NCBI GenBank assembly: GCA_024305405.1
Contig: JAKNDB010000068.1
Location: 1,172,501 to 1,236,500 of the forward strand
From: Dirofilaria immitis
Lineage: Eukaryota > Nematoda > Chromadorea > Rhabditida > Onchocercidae
Direction of reading: 5' to 3'
Length of the DNA: 64,000 bases
Made by a program: the position numbers and the translations under genes. The notes below the pieces were generated by a model. That model had not been told where the DNA came from. It saw nothing but the letters and a program-made list of their open reading frames with translations, and searched no databases. Shown piece after piece: positions 1 through 14,600 of the stretch. Every line of letters starts with the position of its first letter. Position 1 is the first letter of the stretch.

Positions 1-3000
1 GAGGTAAATTTAATTTTTTTTCGATCTTTTTTAGATAAAACTTAGAAAAAGAAATTGTTTGATTTCGAATTTTAGCGGAAATTTCGGGAAAAATTTAAAA
101 TTTTTGAGTAGTTTCGAAACATTATAGTGATTAAAGAATGTAAGCTTTTTAATTATTGTTTATTATTTTTCAGGTAATTTTAGGCATAGCTTTTAAATTA
201 TTCAAAAAAATCACTAATGAAAGTCATTGGATAGTGGAACAATGCTGGCAAGTAAACCGAGGTGATTCGTTACCACCTGTGATTAGCTGTGAAGGTATGT
301 TTGTGTAAACAAATTATTTATTTCCCGATACAGCCATTTTTTGCTATCCTTATCATCATAATCTTATTTTAAAAAGTTGTCAGAGTTTAGTAGTTGTTTA
401 AAATGTAGTGAAAGAGAATGTATAGAATAGAATAAATATTACATATTTCTTTATTGTTGTTGTTTTTTTCCTTTTTTTCGTTATTTTCGCTTCAATTAAA
501 ACTTTAGGAATTGGTAACCAGCATTATTTTTATGTCACTATGGTTTTCGCTTTGGCAAGTACGGTAGCTACAACGATATTTTTATTTGGACTATTACTCA
601 GGTTAGGTTATTATTATTTTATGCTTCGAAATATGAAAGAATTATCTTTGACTATGTGAATATGAGGTGAGGTGATGTATATTTATGTGAAAGATAAAGA
701 ATTATGGAAAAAAAAGAAGTGTGATCGATTAATGTAAATAATATAGACAACATACAATTGAATTGAAGAAAAATAAACTCATATATGTAAACAACATACC
801 TGAGCTTTAGAAAATATAAATTTATATAAATAAACAGTATAATTGAACCCTAAAGGAAGATAAATTTGTTTATATTTCCAAAAAAATCATCTTAAGAGAA
901 ATAATGACAAGAAATTTTCCTATACTAAAAATAGAAAAATAATCATTTTTCCATTGGAATAAAAGTCTAATAATTTGATCTAATTTAATTATATGAATTT
1001 CCATTACCAAATGCATTGAAAGGCAATCATCATAAGCAAGATATTGGCAGGGAACTTTTCTAAGCCATAAAATAAAGATCTTAGGCAATATAATTACTGG
1101 TTAACTTATAAATTGATAATTAAGAATTGTCATTGTTTAATTGTATGTTAATAGTAACGCATTTCTGTGTGCATAGTGGTTGTAGTATGCTTAATATTAG
1201 TTTATTTCAAGCTGAAAAATTCAGCTATATAGAAATTTTTTTTAACAAAAAGAGCTTCTTTCTGGTACAACTTGGAATAAAGTGAGCGTAGTTGTAGCGT
1301 AGTTGTATCTTGAAGTAAGAGCATCAAATTAACCAAATTTGATCGTTTTAAAGATGATATATGAAGAAGATGAGACTTTACAAGATAGTGATTTTTCTTT
1401 ATTGCAATTTCGGCAAGCATTTTTTCCAATTACAAAAATTTGTCGGAATCAATTCTACAAATGAATAGCTTTGCAAATATTTTCGAGACTTTAAAGGAAA
1501 AATATAATAAATTGAAAATACATTATCGCTAATGTTTATTGTTGAATTCAGAAGTCCGTTTAAGATGCCTATATTAAGAAATGATAAATATAAAAGTTTC
1601 ATGAGATGATGAAATAACGCATCGAATTGAAATGTATAGAAAGAAAAGTTCTGAATTTCTATGCGCATTAGACCGTCCATCATCATAAATGAAATATTAA
1701 TATTTAATTTTTCGAGATTACAGAGTGCGGAAAAAAATGTTACTAATCAGCAGCAGAGCAAATTAGGTTTGCTTAATTTGATTTGATAATATTAAGTCTA
1801 CTTTGGCTCTATTTTTGCATGTTTAACTTTTTTTTTTATTTTGATTTTCGAATCTCTGTTTTGGCTCGTATTCAATTGTTAAGACAGGAGTTTCCTCTAA
1901 TTTTAAAAGTTAGGAAAACTGTGGTAAATTTTTCCAAGATAAATTTCAGCATAAAATTTCTAATAAATATTCATTTAATTTCAGTGATACAATATTAGGT
2001 GGTATAATTGCAATATGTTGCTTTTTTTCAATCATAGCCAAGCAACAAGAGTACAATGGACACCTCCACTTCGTGAATCCTTTGGCTATCCGATTTTTTT
2101 GGCTCAGATATTTGTCATTACGTATGTATTAAGGTAAGAATTGAAAATTTTTTTTTGTAATGAATTTAATTTAACCATATGCTGAAACTTTTAAGCTCAG
2201 AATAGATTATTTTGAATAGGTATTGAGATTTAATTATAAATACAATGTATTAAAATATAGGTGATGCAAATTACTATTTTGATTTTTAGATCTATTAAAA
2301 AGGCTTCTTATGGTCTTTTCTTATCGCTTGTCTTACAACTACGTTTATGCTTTTTGGCAGGTATATTATATTGCGTTAATATGAAAATTTTTAATGTTTA
2401 GTTAAAAAAATAAAAATAGAAAAAACGTATAAGTATCAAAACATTCCTGGAAAATATCCAAAATTTTGGAAGCGAAGATTTTATGATATAGTTTTATTGT
2501 TATTTTGTTTTTTCACTTTCTTATTAAAATATTTTGTAATAATACTACAGTTATAGTTTTCTGCATTTGCGCTTACTACTCAAATGGGTTCACTTTTTGC
2601 TACTTTTATCCTTGATTTTATTCCGGTCAAAACAATGAGTACTATTGTACGTGGTCATGCGGTATGTATTTTTTTCATCAAAAGTTATAGATTTTTGAAA
2701 GAAATTTTTGAATTTATAATTTTTCAATTAATTAAATTTGAATTCGATATAAAAATATATATTATTTATATTAACTAATTACAGATAGCATTTTTTATTG
2801 CATTTATGCTATTATTTGGTAATGAAATGTTGCTTACATCATTCTATTTCTCTAGCATTATTACATTATTGGTAAGTAAGCTTTTTCTTTTTCAATATTT
2901 ATTCATTTTTTAAATGCTAAGTTTAAGAAGGAATTCTGGATTTTTAAATTTTCAGCAGTTTTATTCAAACTAAATTTGATCTAATTATTACAGATTATTT

Positions 3001-6000
3001 TATCTCTGGATCAATATCTATATCGTATCATTAGTAGACCACTGTATATGGCAATAAACAGCATATTGTTTATTATTGGTACAGTAGGCATCAAATTAAT
3101 TATAAGTCATTTGATGCATGTGGAGGATGATGTAAACTCTTTTTTTTTCTTCCTTTTACATATAATTCTAAATTTTATTAAAAGAAAAAAATCATTACGA
3201 AAAAATTCTTAAATTTTTAATTATTATTAGATTCTTCTTTTTTTTTTAGAAATTTTTGAGACTAATATATTGCGCAATTTTTAGGCTCATATAATGGATC
3301 TTCTTCGTGCTAAATTTACAACATTTGCAAATTTTCATACACGTTTATATACATGTGCGAAAGAATTCGATTTTATAGGAAGTGAGGTAAATTATAAAAT
3401 TGCAAAATATTATTATTATGATAAATGTTTCTAAAGTTTTAATAACAACTGATTATTATTATTATATTAACATATTCCAAAATATATTATTAAGTGGAAT
3501 TTTATGGGAGATTTTGTATCATAATTTTTTTTTTAAATTTTACGGATAATATGCAAGATTTATTTTTTAAGTATGTTAGCCATATTAAATTAGCATTATT
3601 ATCTATTCCTATCATTAAGCAAATGAATAAAATAATATTTGTAATAAGCAATTTATAATATCCGAATTGGTTTCAGGATTTGACAGATCTTACGAGAACA
3701 CTTTTATTGCCAGCTGCAGTTTTATCACTTTTCCTCGTTTTCATGTTTTTCGTACAGTATGAACCATTAATGTATCGAGACAAAGTTCGTATCAAACCAT
3801 GTGCAGAGGTATTTCGTTCAACTAAAAGCGAAATATTTTTTGATCGAAATTCATTTTGGCAATAATTTGAATCATTTAGATTAAGATAGTTATGTATTTT
3901 CAATATTTATAGTTTAAATAAATATTAACATGCAAATTATTTTGTATTATGTTATATTTTTTGATTATCGGATGATATGAATATATAAATGATGTGCATT
4001 TGCCATAAAAATATAACAAAACAATTTAGAATTGGCCCAAAATATATGTAAAGCATTTTTGTATTTTTTTGGAGAAATTTTAAGAAATTATCTGAAATCA
4101 TTTTTATTTTAGATCGTTTATAATATTATTCAATGTATTTGTTTTGTCATTATGGCTTGCCTTATCATGCGTTTGAAATTATTCATGACGCCTCATTTAT
4201 GTATTATTGTGGCAATTTTAGCTAATTATGAGGTAAATTTAATTTTTTGCAATACTTTTGAAATTATATGAAATAATGTTTAAACTGCGTATTTTTAAAA
4301 ATTTTTATTATTCCTAAGCAATTATTTCGTATTTTAGTATTTTTTTATCTTTTATAGAATCTATGGAATGTAATTGTGATATTACAATTCACAGATACTA
4401 TGTTGAAATATTTGAACATTTTTAGCCTGTTTCATGTTGTAGCTATTTATAATTTATGAATTACAAATGAGCAAATTACTGAACATAATAAATCTAACTT
4501 ATTCTACGAAATAAAAAAAAGTGAACAATATGCCTATTATCATTCGCGAAAAGCTTCAAAATATGCTTTACTGAGTGATTAAATATCTTTTATTAATTTT
4601 TTGTTTGTAATATTTCAGTTCGTGATACATGCTATGCGTTTTAATATATCAGGATGGATGCATCGAATTTTAGTTGTTGCATTATTGGCAGCTATGGCTT
4701 ATCAAGGAGTGATAAATATCCAGAAACAATGGGAAATTCAAGGTGAATATAGTAATCCGGATCAAGAAGCACTTTTTAGTTGGATATCTAGTAAAACAAA
4801 ACCAGGTATGTGTTTTTCATCGGAGAAATGCTTCAAAAATTCTTTTTTTTAAATATTTCTCACTATTTTATAGCTTATAAATCTAAGTGAGTTAGATTAA
4901 ATCTCATTATTTATCATATTTCATGAGACAATTTGCAGATGCTGTTTTTGCTGGTCCAATGCCAGTTATGGCTAATGTAAAATTATCTACTGGAAGACCG
5001 ATCGTGAATCATCCTCATTATGAAGATGCTGGATTGAGGTACTATTTGGTCATTAAAACTAGAAATCTGTGAAGAATTTGATATACTGTAGGCGTAATAT
5101 CGTTAAATTTCTGGAAAAGTGAAACCATCTTCTTATTCTTTCGATTCGTAGTCTTTTTTCTAGCTATAAAAAAATAAATAAATAAAATTTTTGAGAAGTT
5201 AGGACTATTAATTGCTTAATTAATGATTCGTTTTCTTTTCGAGAAATTTTACGTGATTGATTCTGCAATGAATTAAAATTCCTTTCGAACAAAATTTATT
5301 TCCTGCATTATCTTCATCAGCAAGTTTAAATGTAAAATTGCAAATGCTTATTTTTATGTTATACTATAGTGTAATATGCATTTTAGGATAGATGAGATTC
5401 TTTTTCTTTTTAAAAATAAAGAATTATTAAGATATCTGATTGAAAAACTATATGAAAATTTAAGAAGTTTTAACGAGCTTTTTTTGTCATAATTTCAAAT
5501 TTAATTTTTCAGAAACCGGACACTTAAGGTCTATTCACTATTTAGTCGGAAACCGTTGAGAGAAGTTTATAGTACCTTGAAAGAAATGGGTATCAACTAT
5601 TATATTTTTCAGCCAAGTTGGTGTGATCCACATGCATCGATGTAAGTTCTTAGTATTTCTTGATTTTCAAAAATAATTTCCTAAATTTTTTAAATAGTGA
5701 AATGAGGAAAATGCATGCTTTTTGCTTAGCCGAAATCTTTTGGATGAATTCTGTTAAGATATAATTTGTTCAGAAATTTATTCCATGAATTTCTAAGAAT
5801 CTCGAAAATCCTGAAGCGAAAATTAAAGTTGTATTTAATTGATTTTAATAATTTTCTTTATATGATTTTGTATCTTCGACGAAGATAATCATGAGTTGCA
5901 TTCCTGTGCAAATTTACTTCTCTCGAAATTGTGAATTTAGATGCTTTAAAATGAAATGAAAATATCTGTCATAATAGACGATACAGAAATTTAAGTTCAT

Positions 6001-6335
6001 GTCATATTGAATGGAAGAGGAAAATTAGAATTCAAATGCTAACATATGATGATAAATAGCAATATTGATTTTTTTTTATCGCTATGCAAATTATTCTCGA
6101 TAATAGTTTCGAAAATGGATTGTATATGAAAGAGTTGAAGTTATTCTGTTTTAATTGTAGACAAGAATGTAGCTATCAAGCAATGTGGGATTTACAAGAT
6201 CCTGCTAACCGAAAACGTGAATCGTTATGTGATTTAATTTTGGATGTGCTAAATGGACGTCGTACTGAAGCTTTTGCACCGTTCAAGATTGTTTATAGTG
6301 CTAGAAGCTATATTATTTTTGAACTTTCAGAATGA
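1..6335 (+). CDS. dpy-19: DPY-19 C-mannosyltransferase, 5' end cut by window edge
   Basis: Multi-pass ER membrane enzyme that attaches mannose to tryptophans of thrombospondin type 1 repeats. Exons read: 1-3 (end of an exon before a GTAAAT donor), 174-294, 508-601, 1985-2133, 2290-2360, 2557-2661, 2785-2871, 2994-3131, 3285-3387, 3677-3808, 4113-4232, 4619-4805, 4939-5038, 5513-5641, 6161-6335 (stop). About 570 codons are present; family members have about 650-750, so roughly 100 N-terminal residues lie outside. Family signatures seen: [47 protein letters not shown] and [13 protein letters not shown], with many hydrophobic helices between them. Three one-base indels in homopolymers (T7 at 2022-2028, T5 at 2351-2355, A4 at 3360-3363) break the frame. 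Once they are allowed for, exon phases agree throughout, so the gene is probably intact. Identity rests on remembered family motifs and is strong. Confidence 0.93.
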
Positions 6336-7336
6336 GCTTTTATTTATTTATTTTTTACTAAATTTGTAATCTGTTATTTATACTGAATTCATTTCTTGTT
6401 TTTATTTATATCTGTTGCAATTATTGTTTTTTATTTCTTAAACTTTTGGAAAATGATATTAATTCGATTTATTCATTTATAATTAGTCAATATCGTTGCA
6501 TTTGTTATTTCGCATTTGTCATTTTTTTCTTTTATACTTATTTTGTCTCCTGAATATTTCAACTACAAGCATTGCTTTTTTTTTAGTAAATACGCTATTA
6601 CTCTGTTATTTATTTATTTATTGTTTCTTACTTTGATTAGCATAATAATAAATGATAATTTTTTTATCAACTATTTTGTGATAAAAAAATTTACGTATTG
6701 AATTGCTTAAACTTCATCTAAGGCTAAATACGATCACAAGACCGATAACAAACAAGTACAGTGAGGGAAAGTTGCAAAAACTTTGAAGAGAGAATTCAAT
6801 AGGGCGCGTGTATAAGAAGATGGAAATTCACTTTTTTTTTTTCGCATAATGAAGTTAAATGTTAATCATTATTTGTCATATTTTATCGCTATCACTTCAC
6901 TATCATTATCTTTTTTTTGTTTTTTGAAACAATTTGAATATCTTTATGCGGGTTATATTATTTCATTTCTTACCATTAGTAATTAATAAATTGTTATTTG
7001 AATAATTTTGTTAAATACCCGAAACTAATCAAATGCATTTATTGTATTTACAAATGATTGATTAATTTTGCATATTTTTTATTTCTGATATTTATCTAAA
7101 TGATTTAACTTTGTTTATTTGCTTCCTATTGCAACAATTTTTCTTTTATTAAATAGCAAAATAAAATAAAATGAAATAATAATGATTATTGCAATTACAA
7201 CTTAAATAATTATTCCTTTCAAAATGCATTCATGATAAATTAATAGATTCAAATTATTTCATAGTAAATTGATTGATCATACATGGATCAATTTGAAAAT
7301 GATTAATTCATTCCGGATAGATCGTTGCGTAACATA

Positions 7337-7345
7337 TGACCTTGA
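7337..7345 (-). promoter_or_regulatory. TCAAGGTCA nuclear-receptor extended half-site
   Basis: TGACCTTGA on the + strand, that is TCAAGGTCA on the minus strand. This is the consensus of monomer-binding receptors of the NR5A (FTZ-F1/NHR-25) and ERR type, about 1.3 kb upstream of the EcR start codon. The sequence match is exact; function is inferred. Confidence 0.4.
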
Positions 7346-8185
7346 TAAATTGCAATGATTTTGTTTTGAGCGCTATTAAATTCAAGTAAATTTTTAGTAT
7401 TATAGAATTTTAATTCTTCATCAAAATCTATCATTGAGTTAATATTGAAATAGGCCTACAGTATAACTGTGTACTATCACTGCTAGTTATACGATAATTA
7501 ATGATTCAGATGTTTATTCCACTTTTTTTTTTTATCAGATATTATTTATAGTCAAATTGTGTTTGAAATTATTATTAAAATACGCTTACTGATTTTTGTT
7601 TATTCTTCCTCTTGAAACTGCAATTATTACAGATGAAGGTGTCAAAGGTAATTATTAAAAGGTAATATTTCGTTACTTCTATTTAGTTGTATAGATTTCA
7701 TTCATTTATCAAAAAACATAAGAAAGGTTGAAATGACCATGAAATCATTCTGTTATTGGTTCAATTATTTAAACAAAAAATAATTGCTATTTGCAAATTA
7801 ATATGAAAAAAAATAAACAACTTAAACAAATAAATTTTTTTGTTCGAAAACGCTTGATGATAAGTTTTTTTTTTTTTTCAAGACCGAATGAATAATTATA
7901 TTATGAAATTGTTTTCTAAAAAAATTTTGATAATTTCGACGAATAACATATTATGAAATTATTTTCGATGTTTTCTATTTAATATGAAATTCAAATGAAA
8001 ATTATAAATGGTATTTAAATTATTGATGAATTCTCGTAAAATTTTTCATTTTGCTTTCCGTTTTTCTCACTTCTACAAATGATTAGAAAACTTTCAAAGA
8101 GTGAAAGTTTTTTTTTTTGAATAAATAGAAATTGTGAATTTTTGTAAAATACGCATGTATGTGTTTGTACATTTTATGCAATACA

Positions 8186-8232
8186 GATGGATAGATAGAT
8201 AGATATTGATAGTTGGATAGATGGATGGATGA
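8186..8232. repeat. GATA/TGGA microsatellite
   Basis: Imperfect tetranucleotide repeat of ATAG and ATGG units upstream of EcR. Confidence 0.7.
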
Positions 8233-8384
8233 AAGAATGATTAGTATTGGATGGACGATTTTGATGATATGGAAAATGGCATCAATAAAAGCCGGGAGTT
8301 GGAGCACGTGTTGATATTGCATGATGATCGAGAAGACCTTGAATGATTGTCGGTACCTGCCTAGACATGGATCAGCTCTTGTTT

Positions 8385-8393
8385 TCAAGGTCA
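8385..8393 (+). promoter_or_regulatory. TCAAGGTCA nuclear-receptor extended half-site
   Basis: Exact TCAAGGTCA about 235 bases upstream of the EcR start codon, inside a locally GC-richer segment. It is one of four exact copies around this gene. Functional role is inferred. Confidence 0.45.
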
Positions 8394-8627
8394 TGCAAAT
8401 GATTGCGAAAACATACAACACGAGGGCAATCAGAAGAAGGTATTGAAGAGAAGGAAGAAAAGGAGGAGACTACTCTTGATGTTCGTCCATTTCAATATTA
8501 AATAATGCACCTTCATTTTCGATAGAATTTACCTGCAATAGGTGACAATTTTAAAATTTTGTTTGAATCTTCTTAGTGCTTTGATTCAGGATCAATTCAA
8601 AATTGCTGATCGATTGTATTAACTCTG

Positions 8628-11600
8628 ATGACTACAGCAACTGTAACATATCATGAATTACCACCACTTACAAGTTGGATATCCGATTCGCAACAACAAC
8701 AACAACAGCAGCAGCAGCAGCAACAACAACAACAACAACAAGAACAACAACAACAACAACAGCAACAACAACAACAACAACAACAGCAACAGCAACAACA
8801 ACATCAACAGCAACAGCAACAACAACAGCAACAACAACAACAACAACAACAACAGCAACAACGACAGCAACAACAGCAGCCACAGCAACAGCAAACTCAC
8901 AATTCATCTTCATCATCAGTTCCAATTACAACATTTGTAGCAACGTTACCATTAGGAATCGAGCAACAGAATCAGCAATCATCGCAGATTCTTAACGATC
9001 ATCGACATCAACAACAGCATACATTAGTAACATCACAAGAAATTTTCTGCACTCAAACACTGAATCACTATCGTACAGGTTATTTTTAAATTTTATTCAT
9101 TATTTTTGTAATTAATAAGGATTCAGAATCGATTTTAGCAAATTGTATCATAAATATATTTTTGTAGGTTTGTATTATCAATAAATTTTTTCATACATCA
9201 AACTTATAAACATCAGAATTTATCACTACAATTTTATGTTTCATTTTATCGCTATCATAATGTTTATCAATTCAACATTTATCGATGCATCGTTTAATAA
9301 TTACAAATAATGTTTGTTATCATATATTTGAAATATTGTAATTTATCATAAATTATGTAATCATTATCTTAAACATTTTAACATGGATTCAGAATCGATT
9401 TTAACAAATCCTGTCACAATTTTTCTCATAAATTTAATTTGAAAATCTTTGCAAATCACTTCTTTCAAGATGAAAAAGAGGTGAAGGTCATTTTTGAATA
9501 TGAATGAATCAGATGGCTTGGTATATGTATGTGTATGTATGTGTGTGTATGTATGTGTGTATGTATGTGTGTGTATGCGTGTATATGTGTGTATGTGCTA
9601 TGCATTTATATATGCATATATGTGTTTATATGTATGTACTGGTGATAAACTGATAATTTTTATCCATTTTATGGCAATAAATAATTAATTTCAGCATGTT
9701 GCAGATGCTGAAATTGATGATAACTTCTGGACGTCTACATCCTTTCTCTCAACCCAACCATCAGCTACTGCAGCAACAGTTCAACGATTTCATCAGATTC
9801 ATACGGCCGATAATCACTGTACGACGGTTGCTTTACCAATATCCGGAATACAGCAACAGCAACAGCAACAGCAACAGGTAAGTGTTTTCTTTTTTGTTGT
9901 GACAATTGTAGGAAATAAAATCGCTCGTTCAAACTATTTCCTCAACAGAAAAAACAATTTAATAATCTGATAAAGATTCGAATGGAATCAGAAGAATGGA
10001 TTCGAATCATCGAAATTTTCCTGTTACTGAATAGGAATGAATTTATTTTATCTTCTTTTCGCTATAAATGCTAAATGCATCATTTTTTCAACATTGATAA
10101 GTTTAATTTAACTGATCGAATAAATTTTTCTCCTACATCAATTAAATTTACAAGTTGCCAAATTTCAAATTGATCATACATTTTGTGATCTATGATTCAT
10201 TTGAATGCTGGCATAGAGAAAGAAAATCTAAATTCATCAAATATTCTAAATTTATTATTACATATTTAACACTTCTATAATTTAATATACATACACGATT
10301 TAATTATAATTGACTATAGCAGACTAAAATGAAGTACGTATTCCATCAACGATGAATCTATCAATTTGTTGACCTTGAAAGTTTGATCAATATTCATATA
10401 TCTTTTTAAAAAAATTTAACGTTATTTATTAACAAAAAGAAAGAACATCGTTTTTTTTTTTTTAAGACATGATCTTTAATTTCTTACATTTTTTATTTCA
10501 AATTTAATTTCCAATTTTTTCAAAATTAATTTCTTTGTAAAAACACTGATTAAATTGTTGTAAAATATTTTTTTGCGTACTTTTAAATAAAATGATTTAT
10601 TTTCTTACAAAAAAAAAAAAACGTTTTAATTAGATCGTAATAGATATATTTATTTATTTAATTTTTTTTTTAAAATATCCATTCCAATTACACAGTAAAT
10701 TCATTTCTGATTTGATATCAAAAGAAAATATCACTTTCATTTGTAAATTATTAAGGTAAAAGCTTATTATAATTATAAACAATGAAAAAATAAATTTCAT
10801 CCATTTTTTCAATTTTATCATTTTTACTAACAGACAATTAATATAATCTAATGAATTTTGAATTTAATCACCTTTACTGATTAACGATAAATTTTTCAAG
10901 ACAAATTTTAAAAGTTTATAAATATAAGTTTACTAATGATAAATAATTGATGAAACTTTTAATGAAATAATCTTGCATTTAATCATCATTTTTAATCTGA
11001 TTAGCACATCTTTGAATGATAATAATGATAATAGAAAAAGAATTTTTGTCTTTTTTTTAACATTTAATTTTTTTAAAAATAAAATATATATTTTTTTTTA
11101 GAAAGTAATATGGAAATTTTTTTTTTTCACTAGGCTCATAGTGAAAATGAATATCGAAGTAAAAAAGGCCCAGTAATAGCAATTGTCAATCATCAATTCG
11201 TTCACCATCTTTGCCTTCATCAAGTGGTATGATCGTACATAGTGTTACCGAAGAGCTTTGCTTAGTATGCGGTGATAAAGCATCTGGTTATCATTATAAT
11301 GCTCTAACATGTGAAGGATGTAAAGGTATTATTATTATTAATTATTTTTATATATATATATATTTTTTTATACGTGTTACGTGTATATTTAATAATTTTT
11401 AAAAATATTAAGTATTTTCTATACGTGTTACGTGTATATTTAAAAATATTACATACTTTCTATACATATTACATTGTATATTTATACTTTTTCAAATATT
11501 GCGAATATTTTTAAATTAAAAATTAAACTGAAAAAATATTTTTTTGTTATTTTGATAAAAAAAAAAAAAGAAAATTGTAGGATTTTTTCGACGTTCTGTA

Positions 11601-14600
11601 ACTCGAAAAGCAATTTATCATTGTAAATATGGTGAATCATGCGATATTGATATGTATATGCGACGAAAATGTCAACATTGTCGATTGAAAAAATGTATGG
11701 AAATTGGAATGAGGCCTGAACGTAAGTTGTAAACAAAAATTTTTTGAAATATAATAATTTAATTTTTAAAATTTCAATCTATTCATATTTATATATATAT
11801 GTATTTTTTTTTTTTTTTGATTATAATTAATACATAGTAAAAATTTTTCTCTTATTATTATTATTATTATTGTTGTTGTTATTATTAATATCATAAATAA
11901 TAACTCTAATAATTTAATCAATAATTTATTATTATATGAAATTTTTTTATCATAAAATTTTACAATAAATTATTTCTTGAAAATATTACTATTAAATATT
12001 GATGTTATAGCAAAAAAAAAATAAAAAAAATCAAAAATGCTTTTTCACATATTTGCATGTTTTTAAATAATGATTATATATTAACTTTTTGATTATGTTT
12101 AAATATTTTATCACTCACTCTTCTTTTTTTTTTTTTTTCATTTTTTTTTTTACCAATTTACTCACACATATATTTATCTATTCATATTTAACGAAAGGAT
12201 AATTTCACTAAAAATTTTGTAATATTTAAAATTTAGTTATTTATAATTATCCTTTCTAAAATTATCATAGTTATCACCTAAAATTGCACTATCAATCAAT
12301 CAGCCTTTTTTTTTTTTTTTTTTGACATATTTTGATTGCATGTATATCAAATTTTTAGTTTTGCACCCCCATTAGGAAGTGGAAAAATTCAGGATTACGC
12401 GCTGATTCGCGAGTGCCTTTAGTTGTGATACCGGAGGATCAATGCCGTATTAAACGTGAAGCGAAGCAGAAATTACGTACCGCATTGGAGCAGCAACGTA
12501 AAACGAATTGTGCCAGTCCACAACAAGCAGTTAGTTCATCAGAATCACCGGATGATTGTGTAGCATTATCAGCGGAAACAAGAGAATTGATTAATCGTAT
12601 TGTCACAATTGATCAACAATTTGCAACACCATCTACTGATACGTTAATGAAAATTTCGGTAATTTTAAAATTAAATTTTTAAAAATTTTTTCTTTCCTCG
12701 TTTCTAAACTATTTAATTATATTTTTCAAAAATTTTTCGTTTATACTTATATTTTCAGCATTTTTTTCTTTTATTTCATAAATTTATTGTATTAATTTCT
12801 TAAAAAAAAATGAAATTAAAACATATCAACATTTTTAGATTTCATTTGTTTGACGAAGTGAAAAATGAAGAAAGGAAGTGATAAAGTCAATAATGATATT
12901 ACTAAAGTGATTAAAAATTATATAATGATATTTGTTAACAATCATAAATTATAAATTATTCAACATTGATACGATTACAATTAAGATTAAGTGAAGTTTT
13001 AAAAAAATAAAATATAATTAATTGAAATCAATAGCAAAGGAATGAAGTGATAATATTATTAATGATATTATTAAAATGATTGAAAATTATATAGTGATTA
13101 TTATCATTGCTAACAATGATAAATTATTCGACACAATGATAAGATTTTCAATTAAGATGAAATGAAAATTTTGCTGAAAAATGAAATTTAAATTAATTAA
13201 TTCATTAATTTTTATAGGAACGTAATGAAGTGGGTAATTCCTATCAACAGCTTGCTGAATTGACAATTTTAAGCTTACAATTGATTCATCAATTTACAAT
13301 GCATTTACCTGGTTTTTGCAAACTTACCGATGAGGATAAACGTACGCTACATAAGGTTTGAATGTTAATTCAATGAAATCTTTTTTGATTGATGGAATTT
13401 TGAAAATCATATAATTAATTTTTAAAGATTCACAAATATTTGGAATGCTATTATTATGTTAGCATGAATGAAACAATTTTTTTTAATAAAATTTTGCTTC
13501 ATTGTTTTTTTTTTGAATTTAATGAATTTGATAAATTTGCTAATTTTTATTTTTAATTTTTTAAAAATTTTTTTTTCGCTGACCAAAACAATGATTAGTC
13601 TAAATTTTTGAATGTAAAAGAAGCTAAATTCAAACTTTTGAAAAAAAAAATTTTCTGCTATCTTAATTTTGAATATATTATTCTTTCGATTTATTAAAAA
13701 TAACATTAAAAAATTGCTTTCAAATTTTTTAATGAAAAGATTTTATAGTTTATATTTTTAAGAATCATATTCTTTTACTACTAGTAATCAACGAAAAGAT
13801 TTGTAAAATTTTATGAAATTTTTAGACCTGTAAAACAGAAGTACTTGTATTACGAACATCACGTTGTTATGATGTATTTGATGAAAAAGTAGTTCTCGGA
13901 AATGAAGCAAAACAATGGCGATACAATCGTGAGCAATATCGTGAATTCATTGGACCATTAGCTGATTTAATGTTTGATTTCGCGCATGCTTTATCTAAAA
14001 TGCAATTACATCAGGCGGAATATGTTTTACTTACTGCAATTGCCATTTTTTCCGGTAAATGATTTAAGACTGATTCATTATTCAAATTTTCACAAAAACT
14101 TGCATAATGTTTTCGAATTTATTGAATCGGTAAACTATCATAAGTCAAAGTTTTTGGTAATAATGATTTTTAAAACATTTAAATAGAATCAATCGACAAA
14201 TGTTTTTTGGCGGATTTCTAGTTGATTCTAAACAAGTTTCTAAACAAAAACCTGAAACTCTTGCAAAAATTAATTGCATTTTCAGCCAAAATTTACAACT
14301 GATAATTGATATATTTGTGGATATATTTGGTGAAAATTATATATCAGGCTATCTATTAAGCTATCATTGATTATCATATTGGGATAGATAAAATAGATGC
14401 ACATATAATTTCTAACCTACATAATACTAGATAGCACGCTAAACTTTATAATCAATGATAATTCGACAATATCAATAAGTTCGAATAATTTAATTATTTT
14501 CTATTTTAGATCGACCTGGTTTACTTCAACCGAAATCAGTGGAAGATATTCAGGAAGTTTATACTTCAGCATTACAATCATATGTTGATGCACTAAGACC

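Larger units (their letters stand above)
6336..8627. other. Intergenic: dpy-19 3' flank and EcR upstream region
   Basis: No coding exon is supportable here. The stretch is AT-rich. It contains a GATA/TGGA-type microsatellite around 8186-8232, two TCAAGGTCA nuclear-receptor half-sites (7337-7345 minus strand, 8385-8393 plus strand) and a somewhat GC-richer segment around 8280-8480. A splice-acceptor-like TTGATTCAG ends at 8589, 38 bases before the EcR ATG. It could receive a spliced leader or an upstream untranslated exon. Confidence 0.6.

Noticed and set aside
8653..8995. Open frames overlapping the CAA/CAG tract on both strands (poly-Asn, poly-Thr, poly-Leu, poly-Val)
   Set aside because: They are repeat translations in the wrong frames. 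The glutamine frame is continuous with the EcR model and its splice donor.
9494..9688. Cys/Val-rich 64-codon open frame
   Set aside because: Translation of a TG/TATG microsatellite inside EcR intron 1.
14365..14461. Short inverted repeat (TCATTGATTAT / ATAATCAATGA) in an EcR intron
   Set aside because: Only 11 bases in very AT-rich DNA; expected by chance.
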